Part shown: positions 1 to 8,229 of the stretch, one piece after another
Layout: each line of letters starts with the position of its first letter
How positions within the stretch are numbered: position 1 is the stretch's first letter
Source: Acetobacteraceae bacterium
GTDB lineage: Bacteria > Pseudomonadota > Alphaproteobacteria > Acetobacterales > Acetobacteraceae
Assembly: GCA_947455205.1 (NCBI GenBank)
Contig: CANGNF010000039.1
Coordinates: forward strand, 1 to 48,456
DNA: 48,456 bases
Direction: 5' to 3'
Translations under genes and position numbers: made by a program
Notes under the pieces: model-generated
What the model saw: the letters and a program-made list of their open reading frames with translations, nothing else
What the model was told of the DNA's origin: nothing
Databases searched by the model: none

Positions 1-593
1 AGGAAGCGGGTTGCGCTTTCCTTGCGCTCGTCCGGCAACAGGGCGGTGAAGGCCAGGCGGGAGGCGTCGTCGATGGCGACGTGCAGGTATTCCCAGCCGG
101 TGCCGCGCTTGCTGCTCTGGCCGCGGCGGTCGCCGGTGATGCGGTGGCCGATGCCGTCGATCCGGCCGAGTTTCTTGATGTCGAGGTGCAGCAACTCGCC
201 CGGATGCTCGCGCTCGTAGCGGATGATCGGGGGCCTGGGGTCCAGCGCCCGCAGCCGGCCGAGGCTGAGCCGGCGCAACTCCAGCCCCACCGTGGAGACC
301 GCCAGTCCCAGTTGCCTGGCGATGGCCGGGCCGCTGAGCCGCTGGCGACGCAGCGCCTCAATGGCGGCGGTGGTCTCGGCGGCCAGGCGGCTTGGGCAAT
401 GAAGGGGGCGGGAGGTGCGGTCGCGCAGACCATCGGCACCCTCGGCGGCGAAGCGGTCGCGCCATTTCCGCACCGTAGCCGGGCAGACCCCGAAGGCGGC
501 TGCGACTTCGGCGAGGCTCCAACCTCTCTGCAACCGCTCCACCATCAGCAATCGACCACGCGCTGTGGTTCGGGCATTCTCATGGCTGTCCAT
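1..593 (-). CDS. IS481-family transposase, 3' part beyond window
   Basis: The leftward frame from the ATG at 593 stays open for 197 codons to the window edge, so the C-terminal part is missing. Residues about 20-48 form a helix-turn-helix (SLAEVAAAFGVCPATVRKW). A second HTH-like segment covers about 75-105. The start of an rve/DDE integrase core follows: D138 in LLHLDIKKLG is the likely first catalytic Asp, and D175/D176 in VAIDDASR the second. The third acidic residue lies outside the window. A GGAG sits 8 bases upstream of the start. DDE transposases of this family catalyse cut-and-paste or copy-out transposition of their own element. Whether the gene is intact cannot be judged here. Confidence 0.9.
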   Translation of the reverse strand, partial: MDSHENARTTARGRLLMVERLQRGWSLAEVAAAFGVCPATVRKWRDRFAAEGADGLRDRTSRPLHCPSRLAAETTAAIEALRRQRLSGPAIARQLGLAVSTVGLELRRLSLGRLRALDPRPPIIRYEREHPGELLHLDIKKLGRIDGIGHRITGDRRGQSSKRGTGWEYLHVAIDDASRLAFTALLPDERKESATRF

Positions 594-678
594 CCGGGGC
601 TCCGAGTTGCTGGGTGTTGGCCTCGCAACCACAGCCAACCAACTCAGCCCCGGAGGGACAACCTCCATAGCAGCGACA
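1..678 (-). mobile_element. Partial IS481-family insertion sequence (one end)
   Basis: Outward from the transposase start, the DNA read on the minus strand begins at about 678 with TGTCGCTGCTATGGAGG. The leading TGT is typical of IS481-family ends, so I place the element boundary near 678. The opposite end is outside the window, so the inverted repeat and any target duplication cannot be confirmed. The element abuts another repeated element that starts at 680. Confidence 0.65.
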
Positions 679-679
679 C

Positions 680-883
680 CTAGAGCAGCATGCGCCCTGT
701 CGGGCGCATTTCGGGCTCTATGACTCGTTGATACCAGGGCGAGAAATTCGATCCGATGATTCCCTCGGAATGGATATCGCCCCAGCACTTTGCGCCCCAT
801 CGGGCGCATGGTGCTCTATAACTTGTTGAAAGTAGGGCAAAAAATCCGTTCTGATGATTCCATCAGAACGGATATTGCTCTAG
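680..883. repeat. MITE-like element of two degenerate ~100-bp units with terminal inverted repeats
   Basis: The segment is bounded by perfect 8-bp inverted repeats, CTAGAGCA at 680-687 and TGCTCTAG at 876-883. Inside are two tandem diverged copies of a unit of about 100 bp, roughly 680-780 and 781-883. Each unit has a GCGCCC..GGGCGC dyad (about 692-707 and 792-807), a GCTCTATRACTYGTTG segment and an AGGGCRARAAATYCG segment. Each then has a second dyad centred on GATGATTCC. The outer copy has a perfect stem and the inner copy is decayed. There is no coding capacity. The right end overlaps the stop codon of the neighbouring MFS gene. A non-autonomous transposable or REP-like element fits best; the family is not known to me. 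Confidence 0.6.
839..873 (-). terminator. Intrinsic terminator of the MFS gene, carried by the repeat element
   Basis: 844-856 and 861-873 form a perfect 13-bp inverted repeat with a 4-base ATTC loop. Read on the minus strand, it is followed directly by six T residues (complement of 839-844). This is the classic layout of a rho-independent terminator. It lies just past the stop codon of the leftward MFS gene and entirely within the MITE-like repeat. Confidence 0.75.
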
Positions 884-2310
884 TCGCGGCCACGGGCCGG
901 CGCGGCTGAATGCCCACTGACCTGGCCGCCGGCATCCCGCCGCAGCCGCAGGAAGAACGGCGCCGAGGCCGCCACCACCAGCGCCGAGATCGCGAAGGCC
1001 CAGGCGAAGTCCACCGTTCCCAGCTCCTGCCGGCCATGCAGGGCGGTGCTGGCCTCCAGGCTGGCGGTGGCCAGCACCACCCCCAGCGCCGGGGAAAGCT
1101 GCTGCGCCGTGCCGAAGAAGCTGGTGGCGGCGGACAGCCGGGCCTGTGGCACATCCGCGAAGGCCAGGGTGTTCAGCGCGGTGAACTGCAGGCTGCGCGC
1201 CAGCCCGCCCAGCGCCAGCAGCAGGAAGATCGCGACGATCGGCCAAGCCGGGCTGAAGGCGGCGCAGATGCCGATGCCAGCGGCGGCGAACAGCGCATTG
1301 CCCACCAAGGCGGTGCGGAAGCCGAAGCGCCGCAGGATCGGCCGGGCCAGCGGCTTCATCGCCATGGCGCCCAGCGCGGTGGCGAAGCTGACCAGCCCCG
1401 CCGCGCTGGCGCTGCGATGGAAGCCCAGCTGCAGCAGCATCGGCACCAGAAACGGCACCGACCCCGCCCCGCCACGGAACAGGCTGCCCGCCAGCGTCGC
1501 CTGGTTGAAGGTGGGAATCGACAGCAGGGTGAAGTCGATGGCCGGCCGCGCCCGCGCCAGGCAGTGCCGCACCGCCAGCACGCCGATGGCCAGCCCCGCC
1601 GCCAGGCAGCTTCCCGGCAGCCAGGCCGGGAAGACGCCGCGGCCCACGGTCTCGATGCCGAACATCAGCAGCGCCAGCGACCCGCCGATCAGCAGCAGCC
1701 CCTTGATGTCGGGCGGCCCCGGGTCGCCCGGCGGCACGTCCGGGATCTTCCACGCCACCAGCGCCAGCCCCAGCACGCCAATGGGCAGGTTGATGTAGAA
1801 CACGCTGCGCCAGCCGAAGGCATCGGTCAGGAAGCCGCCCAGCGGCGGCCCGCTGATCGGCCCGATCATCGCCGGCATGGTCAGCCAGGTCATGGCTGAC
1901 AGCATGTCCTCCTTGGACACGCGCCGCAGCAGCAGCAACCGGGCGACAGGCACCATCATCGCCCCGCCGAAGCCCTGCAGCACCCGCGCGGCCACCAGCT
2001 CCCCCAGCCCGGTGGAGCGGCCGCACAGCGCGCTGGCACAGGTGAAGATGGCGATCGCCGCCATGAACACCCGCTTGGCGCCGAAGCGGTCCGCCATCCA
2101 GCCGCTCAGCGGGATGAAGACGGTGATGCTGACCAGGTAGCTGGTGATCGCCACGCCCAGCCGGGCCGGTTCCTCGCCCAGGTCGCGCGCCATGCTGGGC
2201 AGGGCGGTGATGATCGCGGCACTGTCGAGGTTCTGCATGAACAGGGCGCTGGCGACGATGGCCGCCATCACCCGCATGTCCACCTGTTTGCCCGGGGCGC
2301 TGTCGGTCAT
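880..2310 (-). CDS. MFS drug:H+ antiporter, DHA2 (EmrB/QacA-like)
   Basis: The product is a 476-aa inner-membrane transporter of the major facilitator superfamily. The N-terminal half carries DHA2 hallmarks: LDSAAIITALPSMARDLG in the first helix region, GWMADRFGAKRVF (motif A) between helices 2 and 3, and LQGFGGAMMVPVARL followed by GPPLGGFLTDAFGWRSVFYINLPIG (motif C-like and helix 5-6 region). Such proteins export hydrophobic or organic substrates using the proton gradient; the substrate here is unknown. I chose the ATG at 2310 because the upstream in-frame ATG at 2361 overlaps the preceding gene. The gene lies 10 bases downstream of the quinone-oxidoreductase-like gene, so the two are probably cotranscribed. 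Its stop codon is formed by the CTAG end of the adjoining repeat element, so the last residues may differ from the ancestral protein. Confidence 0.9.
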   Translation of the reverse strand: MTDSAPGKQVDMRVMAAIVASALFMQNLDSAAIITALPSMARDLGEEPARLGVAITSYLVSITVFIPLSGWMADRFGAKRVFMAAIAIFTCASALCGRSTGLGELVAARVLQGFGGAMMVPVARLLLLRRVSKEDMLSAMTWLTMPAMIGPISGPPLGGFLTDAFGWRSVFYINLPIGVLGLALVAWKIPDVPPGDPGPPDIKGLLLIGGSLALLMFGIETVGRGVFPAWLPGSCLAAGLAIGVLAVRHCLARARPAIDFTLLSIPTFNQATLAGSLFRGGAGSVPFLVPMLLQLGFHRSASAAGLVSFATALGAMAMKPLARPILRRFGFRTALVGNALFAAAGIGICAAFSPAWPIVAIFLLLALGGLARSLQFTALNTLAFADVPQARLSAATSFFGTAQQLSPALGVVLATASLEASTALHGRQELGTVDFAWAFAISALVVAASAPFFLRLRRDAGGQVSGHSAAPARGRD

Positions 2311-2320
2311 CGGGCGCAGG

Positions 2321-3325
2321 CTACGCCTGGCCAGGCCGCACCACCACCCGGCCCACCGCACGCCTGCCGCTCACTTCCGCCATGGCTTCGCGGAACTGCG
2401 CCAGGGGGTAGGCGGCATGCACCTCCGGCCGCAGCAGGCCGGCCGCCCACCATTCCGTCAGCTGGCGCCACAGCCCCTGGCAGGCTGGCGCCCACACATT
2501 GCGGTCATAGCCCGGCGACCAGCCGACATAGGCGCCCCAGTTCACCCCGGCCACCGCGATGTTCTTCAGCAGCAGCAGGTTGACCCCCAGCTGCGGAATG
2601 GCGCCACCGGCATAGCCCAGGGTCAGCAAGGTGCCGCCATCCGCCAGGCAGCGCAGCCCCTCGTCGAAGGCATCGCCGCCCAGCACGTCCAGCACCACAT
2701 CCACGCCGCGGCCGCGGGTGATCCGCCGCACCTCCTCCTTGAAGGGCAGCGCCGAATCCAGCACCGCGTCGGCGCCGCGTTCCAGCAGCATCGGGTGCTT
2801 GGCCGCCCCGGCACGGGCAATGACGTGCGCGCCCACGGCCTTGGCGATCTCCACCGCCGCCAGGCCGACGCCACCCGCCGCACCCTGCACCAGCACCCAT
2901 TGCCCCGGCTGCAGCTTGGCCCGCCACAGCAGCGCGGAGCCAGCCGTGGGGTAGCTGATCGGGAAGGCCACGGCGGCCTCCAGCGGCAGGCCGTCCGGCA
3001 CCGGCACCACATGCACAGCGTCCACCACCGCTTCCTCGGCCAGCGCGCCCCAATCCGCCACGGCAAACACGCGGGTGCCTGGTGGCAGCGGGTTGGCCAC
3101 GTCCGGGGCTGATTCCAGCACCACCCCGGCAATCTCGGTGCCGGGCACGAAGGGCAGCGGCGGGCGGCGCTGATACTTGCCGGCCACCACCAGCTGGGTG
3201 GCGAAGGAAATCCCCGCCGCCGCCACCTGCAGCCTGACAGCGCCGGGCCGCATCGGCGGCGGCGGGATATCCTTCAGCTCCAGCTGGTCGAACTCGCGCC
3301 AGCCCTCACACACCAGTGCGCGCAT
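2321..3325 (-). CDS. NADPH:quinone oxidoreductase-like zinc-independent MDR dehydrogenase
   Basis: The product is a 334-aa medium-chain dehydrogenase/reductase of the quinone oxidoreductase (QOR/zeta-crystallin) type. It has an N-terminal GroES-like domain with PFVPGTEIAGVV at about 59-70. The Rossmann nucleotide-binding motif VQGAAGGVGLAAVEIAK spans about 147-163. The structural-zinc cysteine cluster is absent, as in quinone/enoyl reductase members. Members reduce quinones or activated C=C bonds with NADPH. The start ATG (3323-3325) shares one base with the TGA of the upstream Bug gene (TGATG), so translation is probably coupled. The native substrate is unknown. The context suggests redox modification of whatever the neighbouring binding protein and hydrolases handle. 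Confidence 0.85.
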   Translation of the reverse strand: MRALVCEGWREFDQLELKDIPPPPMRPGAVRLQVAAAGISFATQLVVAGKYQRRPPLPFVPGTEIAGVVLESAPDVANPLPPGTRVFAVADWGALAEEAVVDAVHVVPVPDGLPLEAAVAFPISYPTAGSALLWRAKLQPGQWVLVQGAAGGVGLAAVEIAKAVGAHVIARAGAAKHPMLLERGADAVLDSALPFKEEVRRITRGRGVDVVLDVLGGDAFDEGLRCLADGGTLLTLGYAGGAIPQLGVNLLLLKNIAVAGVNWGAYVGWSPGYDRNVWAPACQGLWRQLTEWWAAGLLRPEVHAAYPLAQFREAMAEVSGRRAVGRVVVRPGQA

Positions 3326-4359
3326 CAATCGGCCCTTATGTTGGCGGTGGTGACCAGCTGGCCCCAGCGGGCGAACTCGGTCGCGACGAAGCCGGCGTAA
3401 TGCGCCGGCGTATCCGCCACCGGCACGGCGCCCAGCGCCGCCATGCGCGCCATCGGCTCCGGCTGGCGCAGCGCCCGCGCCACCGCCTGCTGCACCGCGC
3501 CGGTGATCTCGGCCGGGCAGCGCGGCGGCGCCCATATGCCGTACCAGGTGGAGATCTCGTAGCCGGCCACCCCGGCCTCCGCCACCGTCGGCAGGTCGGG
3601 GAAGGCCGGCTGGCGGCCCTCCGTCGTCACCGCCAGGGCGCGCAGCTTGCCGTCCCGCACCGCGCCGGCGCTGCTGGGCATGCTGTCGAACATCACCTGC
3701 ACATTGCCGGCCAGCAGGTCCGGCAGCGCCTGGCCGCTGCCCCGATACGGCACGTGCTGCATCTCCACGCCGGCCAGCTGCTTGAACAGCTCCCCGGCCA
3801 GATGCGGCGCCCCGCCATTGCTGGAAGACGCATAGGAAAGCCGCCCCGGATTGGCCTTGGCATAGGCCACCAGTTCCGCCACCGAATGCACCGGCAGCCC
3901 CGGCGTCACCACCAGCATCAGCGGCACCAGCGCAATGTTGGTCACCGGGGTGAAGTCCGCCACCGCGTCATAGGGCAGCCGCATCATGTGCGGCACGATG
4001 ACATGCGCGGAGGCATTGACCAGGAAGGTCGTGCCATCCGGCGCGGCGCGGGCCACCTCCGCACTGCCGATGGAGCCAGCGGCGCCGGCCTTGTTCTCCA
4101 CCACCACGGGGTAGGGCAGGTCGCGGGCAAGCTGGGTCGCCACCACCCGGCCCATGATGTCGGTCGGCCCGCCCGGCGGGTAGGGCACGATGAAGCGCAC
4201 CGGCCGGGACGGCCAGGCGCCCTGCGCCTTCGCCCGGGTCCACAGCGCCGGCACGCCCAGCACCCCGGCCAGCACGGCGCGGCGGCCAGGCCGCGCCGCC
4301 GAAAGCCGCGCCTCGGCCGCCGGCTGGCCGCCCAGCGGGGCGCAGTGATGAAACGCCAT
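3325..4359 (-). CDS. Bug/TctC-family periplasmic solute-binding protein
   Basis: The product is a 344-aa protein with an unusually long N-terminus. An RRAVLAGVLGVPALWTRAKA stretch looks like a (possibly Tat) signal peptide ending near residue 45. The mature part starts with the family signature WPSRPVRFIVPYPPGGPTDIMGR and continues with VVVENKAGAAGSIG and HVPYRGSGQALPDLLAG. Bug proteins bind small carboxylates or amides in the periplasm, usually to feed a TctAB permease or for sensing. No tctA or tctB lies in the window. It is divergent from the CoA-transferase gene across 64 bp and coupled to the downstream oxidoreductase. A start inside the signal region is possible, but the first ATG is compatible with the divergent gene. 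Confidence 0.9.
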   Translation of the reverse strand: MAFHHCAPLGGQPAAEARLSAARPGRRAVLAGVLGVPALWTRAKAQGAWPSRPVRFIVPYPPGGPTDIMGRVVATQLARDLPYPVVVENKAGAAGSIGSAEVARAAPDGTTFLVNASAHVIVPHMMRLPYDAVADFTPVTNIALVPLMLVVTPGLPVHSVAELVAYAKANPGRLSYASSSNGGAPHLAGELFKQLAGVEMQHVPYRGSGQALPDLLAGNVQVMFDSMPSSAGAVRDGKLRALAVTTEGRQPAFPDLPTVAEAGVAGYEISTWYGIWAPPRCPAEITGAVQQAVARALRQPEPMARMAALGAVPVADTPAHYAGFVATEFARWGQLVTTANIRAD

Positions 4360-4423
4360 GCGGACGACCCTTCCCTATTACTTCGCTCCTGCCAGGATAG
4401 GCGCAAATACGTCCGAGGAAACC

Positions 4424-5542
4424 ATGCGCCCCTATGAAGGCCTGTTCGTGCTGGACACCAGCCAGGGCATCGCCGGCCCCTATTGCGCCACCCAGCTCGC
4501 CGCGCTGGGCGCCAATGTGGTCAAGGTGGAACCCCCCGCCGGGGACTGGTCGCGCGGGCTTTCCACCCGCGGCGGCACCCATTCGGTCATGCACACCGCC
4601 TTCAACCGCGGCAAGCGCAGCATCATGCTCGACCTCTCGGCCGCCGAGGACCAGGCCCGGCTGGCCGCCCTGGCGGCCAAGGCGGATGTGATCCTGGAAG
4701 CCTTCCGCCCCGGCGTCGCCCGCCGCATCGGCATCACGCCGGAGGCCGGCAAGCCGGACGTGGTCTTCCTCTCCATCTCCGGCTTCGGGCAGTCCGGCCC
4801 CTACAGCGAACGCCCCTGCACCGACAGCGTCGCCCAGGCCTTCACCGGCATGGTGGCGATGAACCAGGGCATGGACGGCATCCCCCACCGCACCGGTGCC
4901 TTCTTCGCGGTGGACATGGTTACCGGCCTGTCCGCCATGGTCGCGGTGCAGGGGGCGCTGGCGGAACAGCAGCGCGACCGGATGACCCAGGCCGCGCCCC
5001 GCCGCCGCGTGCTGGACGTGGCGCTGCACCAGGCCTCTGCCGCGCTGCTGGGCTACAACGTCGCCGAATGGGGGCTGCAGGGCCAGGAACCCAAGGCGCT
5101 GAACACCCCGGCCGGCGCCTACCAGGCCAGCGACGGCCGCTACGTCATGATCGGCCTGCTGCGGGAACCGGAATTCGCCCAGCTCTGCCAGGTGCTGGAG
5201 ATCGAGGACCTGTCCCAGGACCCGCGCTTCGCCAGCTTCCCGCTGCGCGGCCAGAACCGCGAGGCGCTGCTGCCCTTGATCCGCAGCGCCTTCATGGCGC
5301 GCCCCAGCACCGAATGGCTGCCGCGCTTCCACGCGGCGCGCATGCTGTGCGACCAGGTGAACACGCCCTTGGACTGGCTGGCCGACCCGCATGTGCGGGA
5401 AACCCGCGCCGCCATTCCGCTGGACCAGCCCGGCCTGGGCACCCTGCCCTTCCCCGCGCTGCCCGGCATCGGCCCCTGGAGTGTCAAGGCACCCGATCTG
5501 GGCGAAGATACCGCCGAGGTTCTGCGGGAGTTTGGGATTTGA
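4424..5542 (+). CDS. CaiB/BaiF family (type III) CoA-transferase
   Basis: The product is a 372-aa cytoplasmic enzyme. Family III CoA-transferases move CoA between carboxylic acids through an Asp-CoA anhydride. Visible signatures are LDTSQGIAGPYCATQLAALGANVVKVEPPAGDWSR at the N-terminus, NRGKRSIMLDL at about 61-71, and FFAVDMVTGLSA with the likely catalytic D164. The start at 4424 is preceded by GAGGAA (4415-4420); the earlier in-frame ATG at 4358 overlaps the divergent gene. The stop codon overlaps the TTG start of the M20 gene, so the two are translationally linked. The acid substrate is unknown. Together with the amidohydrolase it could activate an acid released by, or feeding into, amide hydrolysis. 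Confidence 0.9.
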   Translation: MRPYEGLFVLDTSQGIAGPYCATQLAALGANVVKVEPPAGDWSRGLSTRGGTHSVMHTAFNRGKRSIMLDLSAAEDQARLAALAAKADVILEAFRPGVARRIGITPEAGKPDVVFLSISGFGQSGPYSERPCTDSVAQAFTGMVAMNQGMDGIPHRTGAFFAVDMVTGLSAMVAVQGALAEQQRDRMTQAAPRRRVLDVALHQASAALLGYNVAEWGLQGQEPKALNTPAGAYQASDGRYVMIGLLREPEFAQLCQVLEIEDLSQDPRFASFPLRGQNREALLPLIRSAFMARPSTEWLPRFHAARMLCDQVNTPLDWLADPHVRETRAAIPLDQPGLGTLPFPALPGIGPWSVKAPDLGEDTAEVLREFGI

Positions 5543-6810
5543 GACTTGCCGATGCCGTCGCCGCCCAGGCCGACCTGGTGCAATGGCTGCTGAATTGCGT
5601 GGCCTCCGTCGGCGCCGACCCGCCGGGGATCACGCGGGAAGCCTATGGCCGCGGCGAGAACGCCGCCCAGGCGCAGATCGAGGAAACCGGCCTGCGCCTG
5701 GGCATGACGGCCAGCCTTGATGCCGGCGCCAACCTGACCCTGCGCTGGGCCGCCGAAGCGCCGCAGCAGGCCCCTGTCCTGATCGGCAGCCACCTGGACA
5801 GCGTGATCCAGGGCGGCAACTTCGATGGCGCCGCCGGGGTCATCGCCGGCCTCGGCGCCGTCGCCGCGCTGCAGGCCGCTGGCCTGACGCCGAAGCGCGA
5901 TATCGAGGTGCTGGCGCTGCGCTGCGAGGAAGCCGTCTGGTTCGGCCTGGGCCTGATCGGCAGCCGCTGCCTGCTGGGCCGCCTGCCGCCCGGCGCGCTG
6001 GAACTGCGCCACGCCCGCACCGGCCTGACCCTGGCCGAAAGCATTGCTGCGTGCGGCGGCGACCCCGAGGCGCTGCGCGAGGGCAAGCCGCTGCGCGACC
6101 CCCGCGCGATGGGTGCCTATCTGGAAGCCCATATCGAACAGGCACCCCAGCTGGTGGAAGCCGGCCATCCCGTGGCCGTCTGCCTGGCCAACCCCGGCAA
6201 TGTGCGCCACCCCTTCATCCGCATCACCGGGGAGGAAGCCCATACCGGCCTGCCGCACCGCTTCCGCCGAGACGCCGCGCTGGCCGGCGCCGAGTTCTCG
6301 CTGGCGCTGGAACGCCTGTGGCTGGAGGAGGAGGCGCTGGGCCGCCCGATGGCCGTCACCATCGGCCGCTTCCACACCCCGGCCGACCGCCACAGCCTGA
6401 CCTCCGTCTCCGGCGCCTTCGAGCTCAGCCTGGACCTGCGCGCCTACAGCGCCGAGCACCTGAAGGCGCTGGAAACCCGGCTCGGCCGCATCGCGGTGGA
6501 GGTGGCGGAGCGCCGCGGCGTCAGGATCGAGCTCGGTGAGCGCAGCGCCGCCGCCCCCGGCCCGATGCACCCGGTGATGGTCAAGGGCCTGGGCGAGGCC
6601 GCCGGCCGCGCCGGCCTGACCCCCCTCAAGCTGAACAGCCCCGGCAGCCACGACGCCAACAACTTCGCCGCCGCCGGCGTGCCCACCGGCATGCTGCTGG
6701 TCCGCAACCGCAACGGCAGCCACAACCCCTACGAGGCGATGGACACCCCCGACCTGGTCGCCGCCATCGGCGTGCTGGCCGAATGGCTGCGGACCAATGC
6801 CTGCCTCTGA
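5539..6810 (+). CDS. M20-family Zn-dependent amidohydrolase (allantoate/N-carbamoyl amino acid amidohydrolase type)
   Basis: The product is 423 aa if translation starts at TTG 5539. That codon overlaps the CoA-transferase stop (TTGA) and has GGGAG 8 bases upstream. Metal-binding motifs of the hydantoin/allantoate branch are present: GSHLDSVIQGGNFDGAAGV with H85, D87 and D96; CEEAVWFGLGLIGSR with E130/E131; EAHIEQAPQLVEAG; and a C-terminal SPGSHDANNFAAAG with the final His. Relatives hydrolyse N-carbamoyl amino acids, allantoate or ureidoglycolate to release ammonia and CO2. The usual EEGSRFG motif is EEAVWFG here, so the substrate pocket may differ. It is the middle gene of the CoA-transferase/M20/TTC38 operon. 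Confidence 0.85.
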   Translation: MRLADAVAAQADLVQWLLNCVASVGADPPGITREAYGRGENAAQAQIEETGLRLGMTASLDAGANLTLRWAAEAPQQAPVLIGSHLDSVIQGGNFDGAAGVIAGLGAVAALQAAGLTPKRDIEVLALRCEEAVWFGLGLIGSRCLLGRLPPGALELRHARTGLTLAESIAACGGDPEALREGKPLRDPRAMGAYLEAHIEQAPQLVEAGHPVAVCLANPGNVRHPFIRITGEEAHTGLPHRFRRDAALAGAEFSLALERLWLEEEALGRPMAVTIGRFHTPADRHSLTSVSGAFELSLDLRAYSAEHLKALETRLGRIAVEVAERRGVRIELGERSAAAPGPMHPVMVKGLGEAAGRAGLTPLKLNSPGSHDANNFAAAGVPTGMLLVRNRNGSHNPYEAMDTPDLVAAIGVLAEWLRTNACL

Positions 6811-6852
6811 CCCCGCCACCCCACCCGACCGCCTGCCGACGGAGACCACCCG

Positions 6853-8175
6853 ATGAAGGACGCCCAAGGGCTGGAGATGACCGCCGCCTCGGCCGAGGCG
6901 GTGGCCGGCTATGACCATGTGATCGAAGGCTACCTGCGCTACCGCGCCGACACGCCGCTGCGGCTGAAGGCCGCCCTGGCGCTGGACCCGGAGGCGCCGA
7001 TGCTGCGCCTGGCCCAGGCCGGCTTTACCCTGCTGGGCCACCAGGCCAGCGCCCTGCCCCGCGCCGCCGACAGCCTGACCCGCGCCGAGGCCACCGCCCG
7101 CACCGCGCGGGAACGCGCCCATTGCGCCGCCACCGCCGCCTGGGTCGCCAACGACGTGCACCGGGCGCTCAGGATCTGGCGGCAGATCGTGGCGGAGTAT
7201 CCGCACGACATCCTGGCCTTCCGCATGCACCACTTCGTCGCCTTCTGGGCCGGGCGGCCGGACTGGATGCTGGAAGCCGTGGACGCCACCCAGCCGCATT
7301 GGTCCGCCGCCATCCCGGCCTATGGCAGCGTGCTGGCCTGCCGCGCCTTCGCCGCCGAGGAAAGCGGCCTGTACACCGCCGCCGAGGCCGCCGGGCGCGA
7401 GGCCATTGCGCTCGACCCCGGCGACCTGTGGGCCGCGCATGCGGTGGCGCATGTGCTGGAGATGCAGGGCCGGCGCGGCGAGGGCATCACCTGGATCGCC
7501 GGGCTGGAACAGCACTGGGAAGGCGGCAACAACCTGATGCACCACCTGTGGTGGCACCGCGCCATGTACCACCTGGAACACCAGGAATGGCCCGCGGTGC
7601 TGGCGCTGTACGACGGCCGCTTCCGCAACCTGGCCAGCCCGGTCACCCAGGCCGCGCCGGACCTGTACATCGACGTGCAGAACGCCGCCTCCATGCTGTT
7701 CCGCCTGCAGCTGCACGGCGTGCATGTCGGCGACCGCTGGGTGGAGCTGGCCGACAAGGCGGAGGCCCGGATCGGCGACCACCTGAACCCCTTCACCCTG
7801 CCGCACTGGGCCATGGCGCTGGCGGCGACCAAGCGCTGGGATGCCGGCGCCCGCATGCTGGCGGCGCTGGCCGCCGACCCGGCGCCGCTGGTGCATGAGG
7901 TGGCCCTGCCGGTCTGCGACGCCGCGCTGCGCCACGGCCATGGCGACTTCGCCGGCGCCGTCGCCACGCTGCGCCCGGTGCTGGGCCGCATGTACCTGCT
8001 GGGCGGCAGCCACGCGCAGCAGGACGTGCTGGAGCAGCTGTTCCTGGACAGCGCGGTGAAGGCCGGGCTGACCGAGGACGCCCGCACCCTGCTGGAACGC
8101 GTCGCCGGCCGCCACCCGGTGCCGCCGGCCCGCCGCGTGGGCTACGCCGCGGCGGTGAAGGAGCTGCGGTTCTGA
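6853..8175 (+). CDS. TTC38-family tetratricopeptide repeat protein
   Basis: The product is a 440-aa soluble alpha-helical repeat protein with no signal peptide. The sequence resembles the tetratricopeptide-repeat-38 family. It shows YPHDILAFRMHHFVAFWAG, then AIALDPGDLWAAHAVAHVLEMQGRRGEGI and GGNNLMHHLWWHRAMYHLE, a pattern rich in conserved His and Trp. The length is close to the family norm. No catalytic function is established for the family as far as I know. The start ATG has GGAG 8-9 bases upstream, and the gene follows the M20 gene by 42 bp. A scaffold or helper role for the neighbouring enzymes is only a guess from context. Confidence 0.8.
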   Translation: MKDAQGLEMTAASAEAVAGYDHVIEGYLRYRADTPLRLKAALALDPEAPMLRLAQAGFTLLGHQASALPRAADSLTRAEATARTARERAHCAATAAWVANDVHRALRIWRQIVAEYPHDILAFRMHHFVAFWAGRPDWMLEAVDATQPHWSAAIPAYGSVLACRAFAAEESGLYTAAEAAGREAIALDPGDLWAAHAVAHVLEMQGRRGEGITWIAGLEQHWEGGNNLMHHLWWHRAMYHLEHQEWPAVLALYDGRFRNLASPVTQAAPDLYIDVQNAASMLFRLQLHGVHVGDRWVELADKAEARIGDHLNPFTLPHWAMALAATKRWDAGARMLAALAADPAPLVHEVALPVCDAALRHGHGDFAGAVATLRPVLGRMYLLGGSHAQQDVLEQLFLDSAVKAGLTEDARTLLERVAGRHPVPPARRVGYAAAVKELRF

Positions 8176-8229
8176 GCCGCCGCACCACCCGGCCTGACCC
8201 TCGCGCCCCCCGGATAACCGAGAATTAAG

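Noticed and set aside
81..683. Open frame of 200 codons on the plus strand over the IS end
   Set aside because: It is the antisense shadow of the IS481 transposase, which has clear HTH and DDE motifs on the minus strand.
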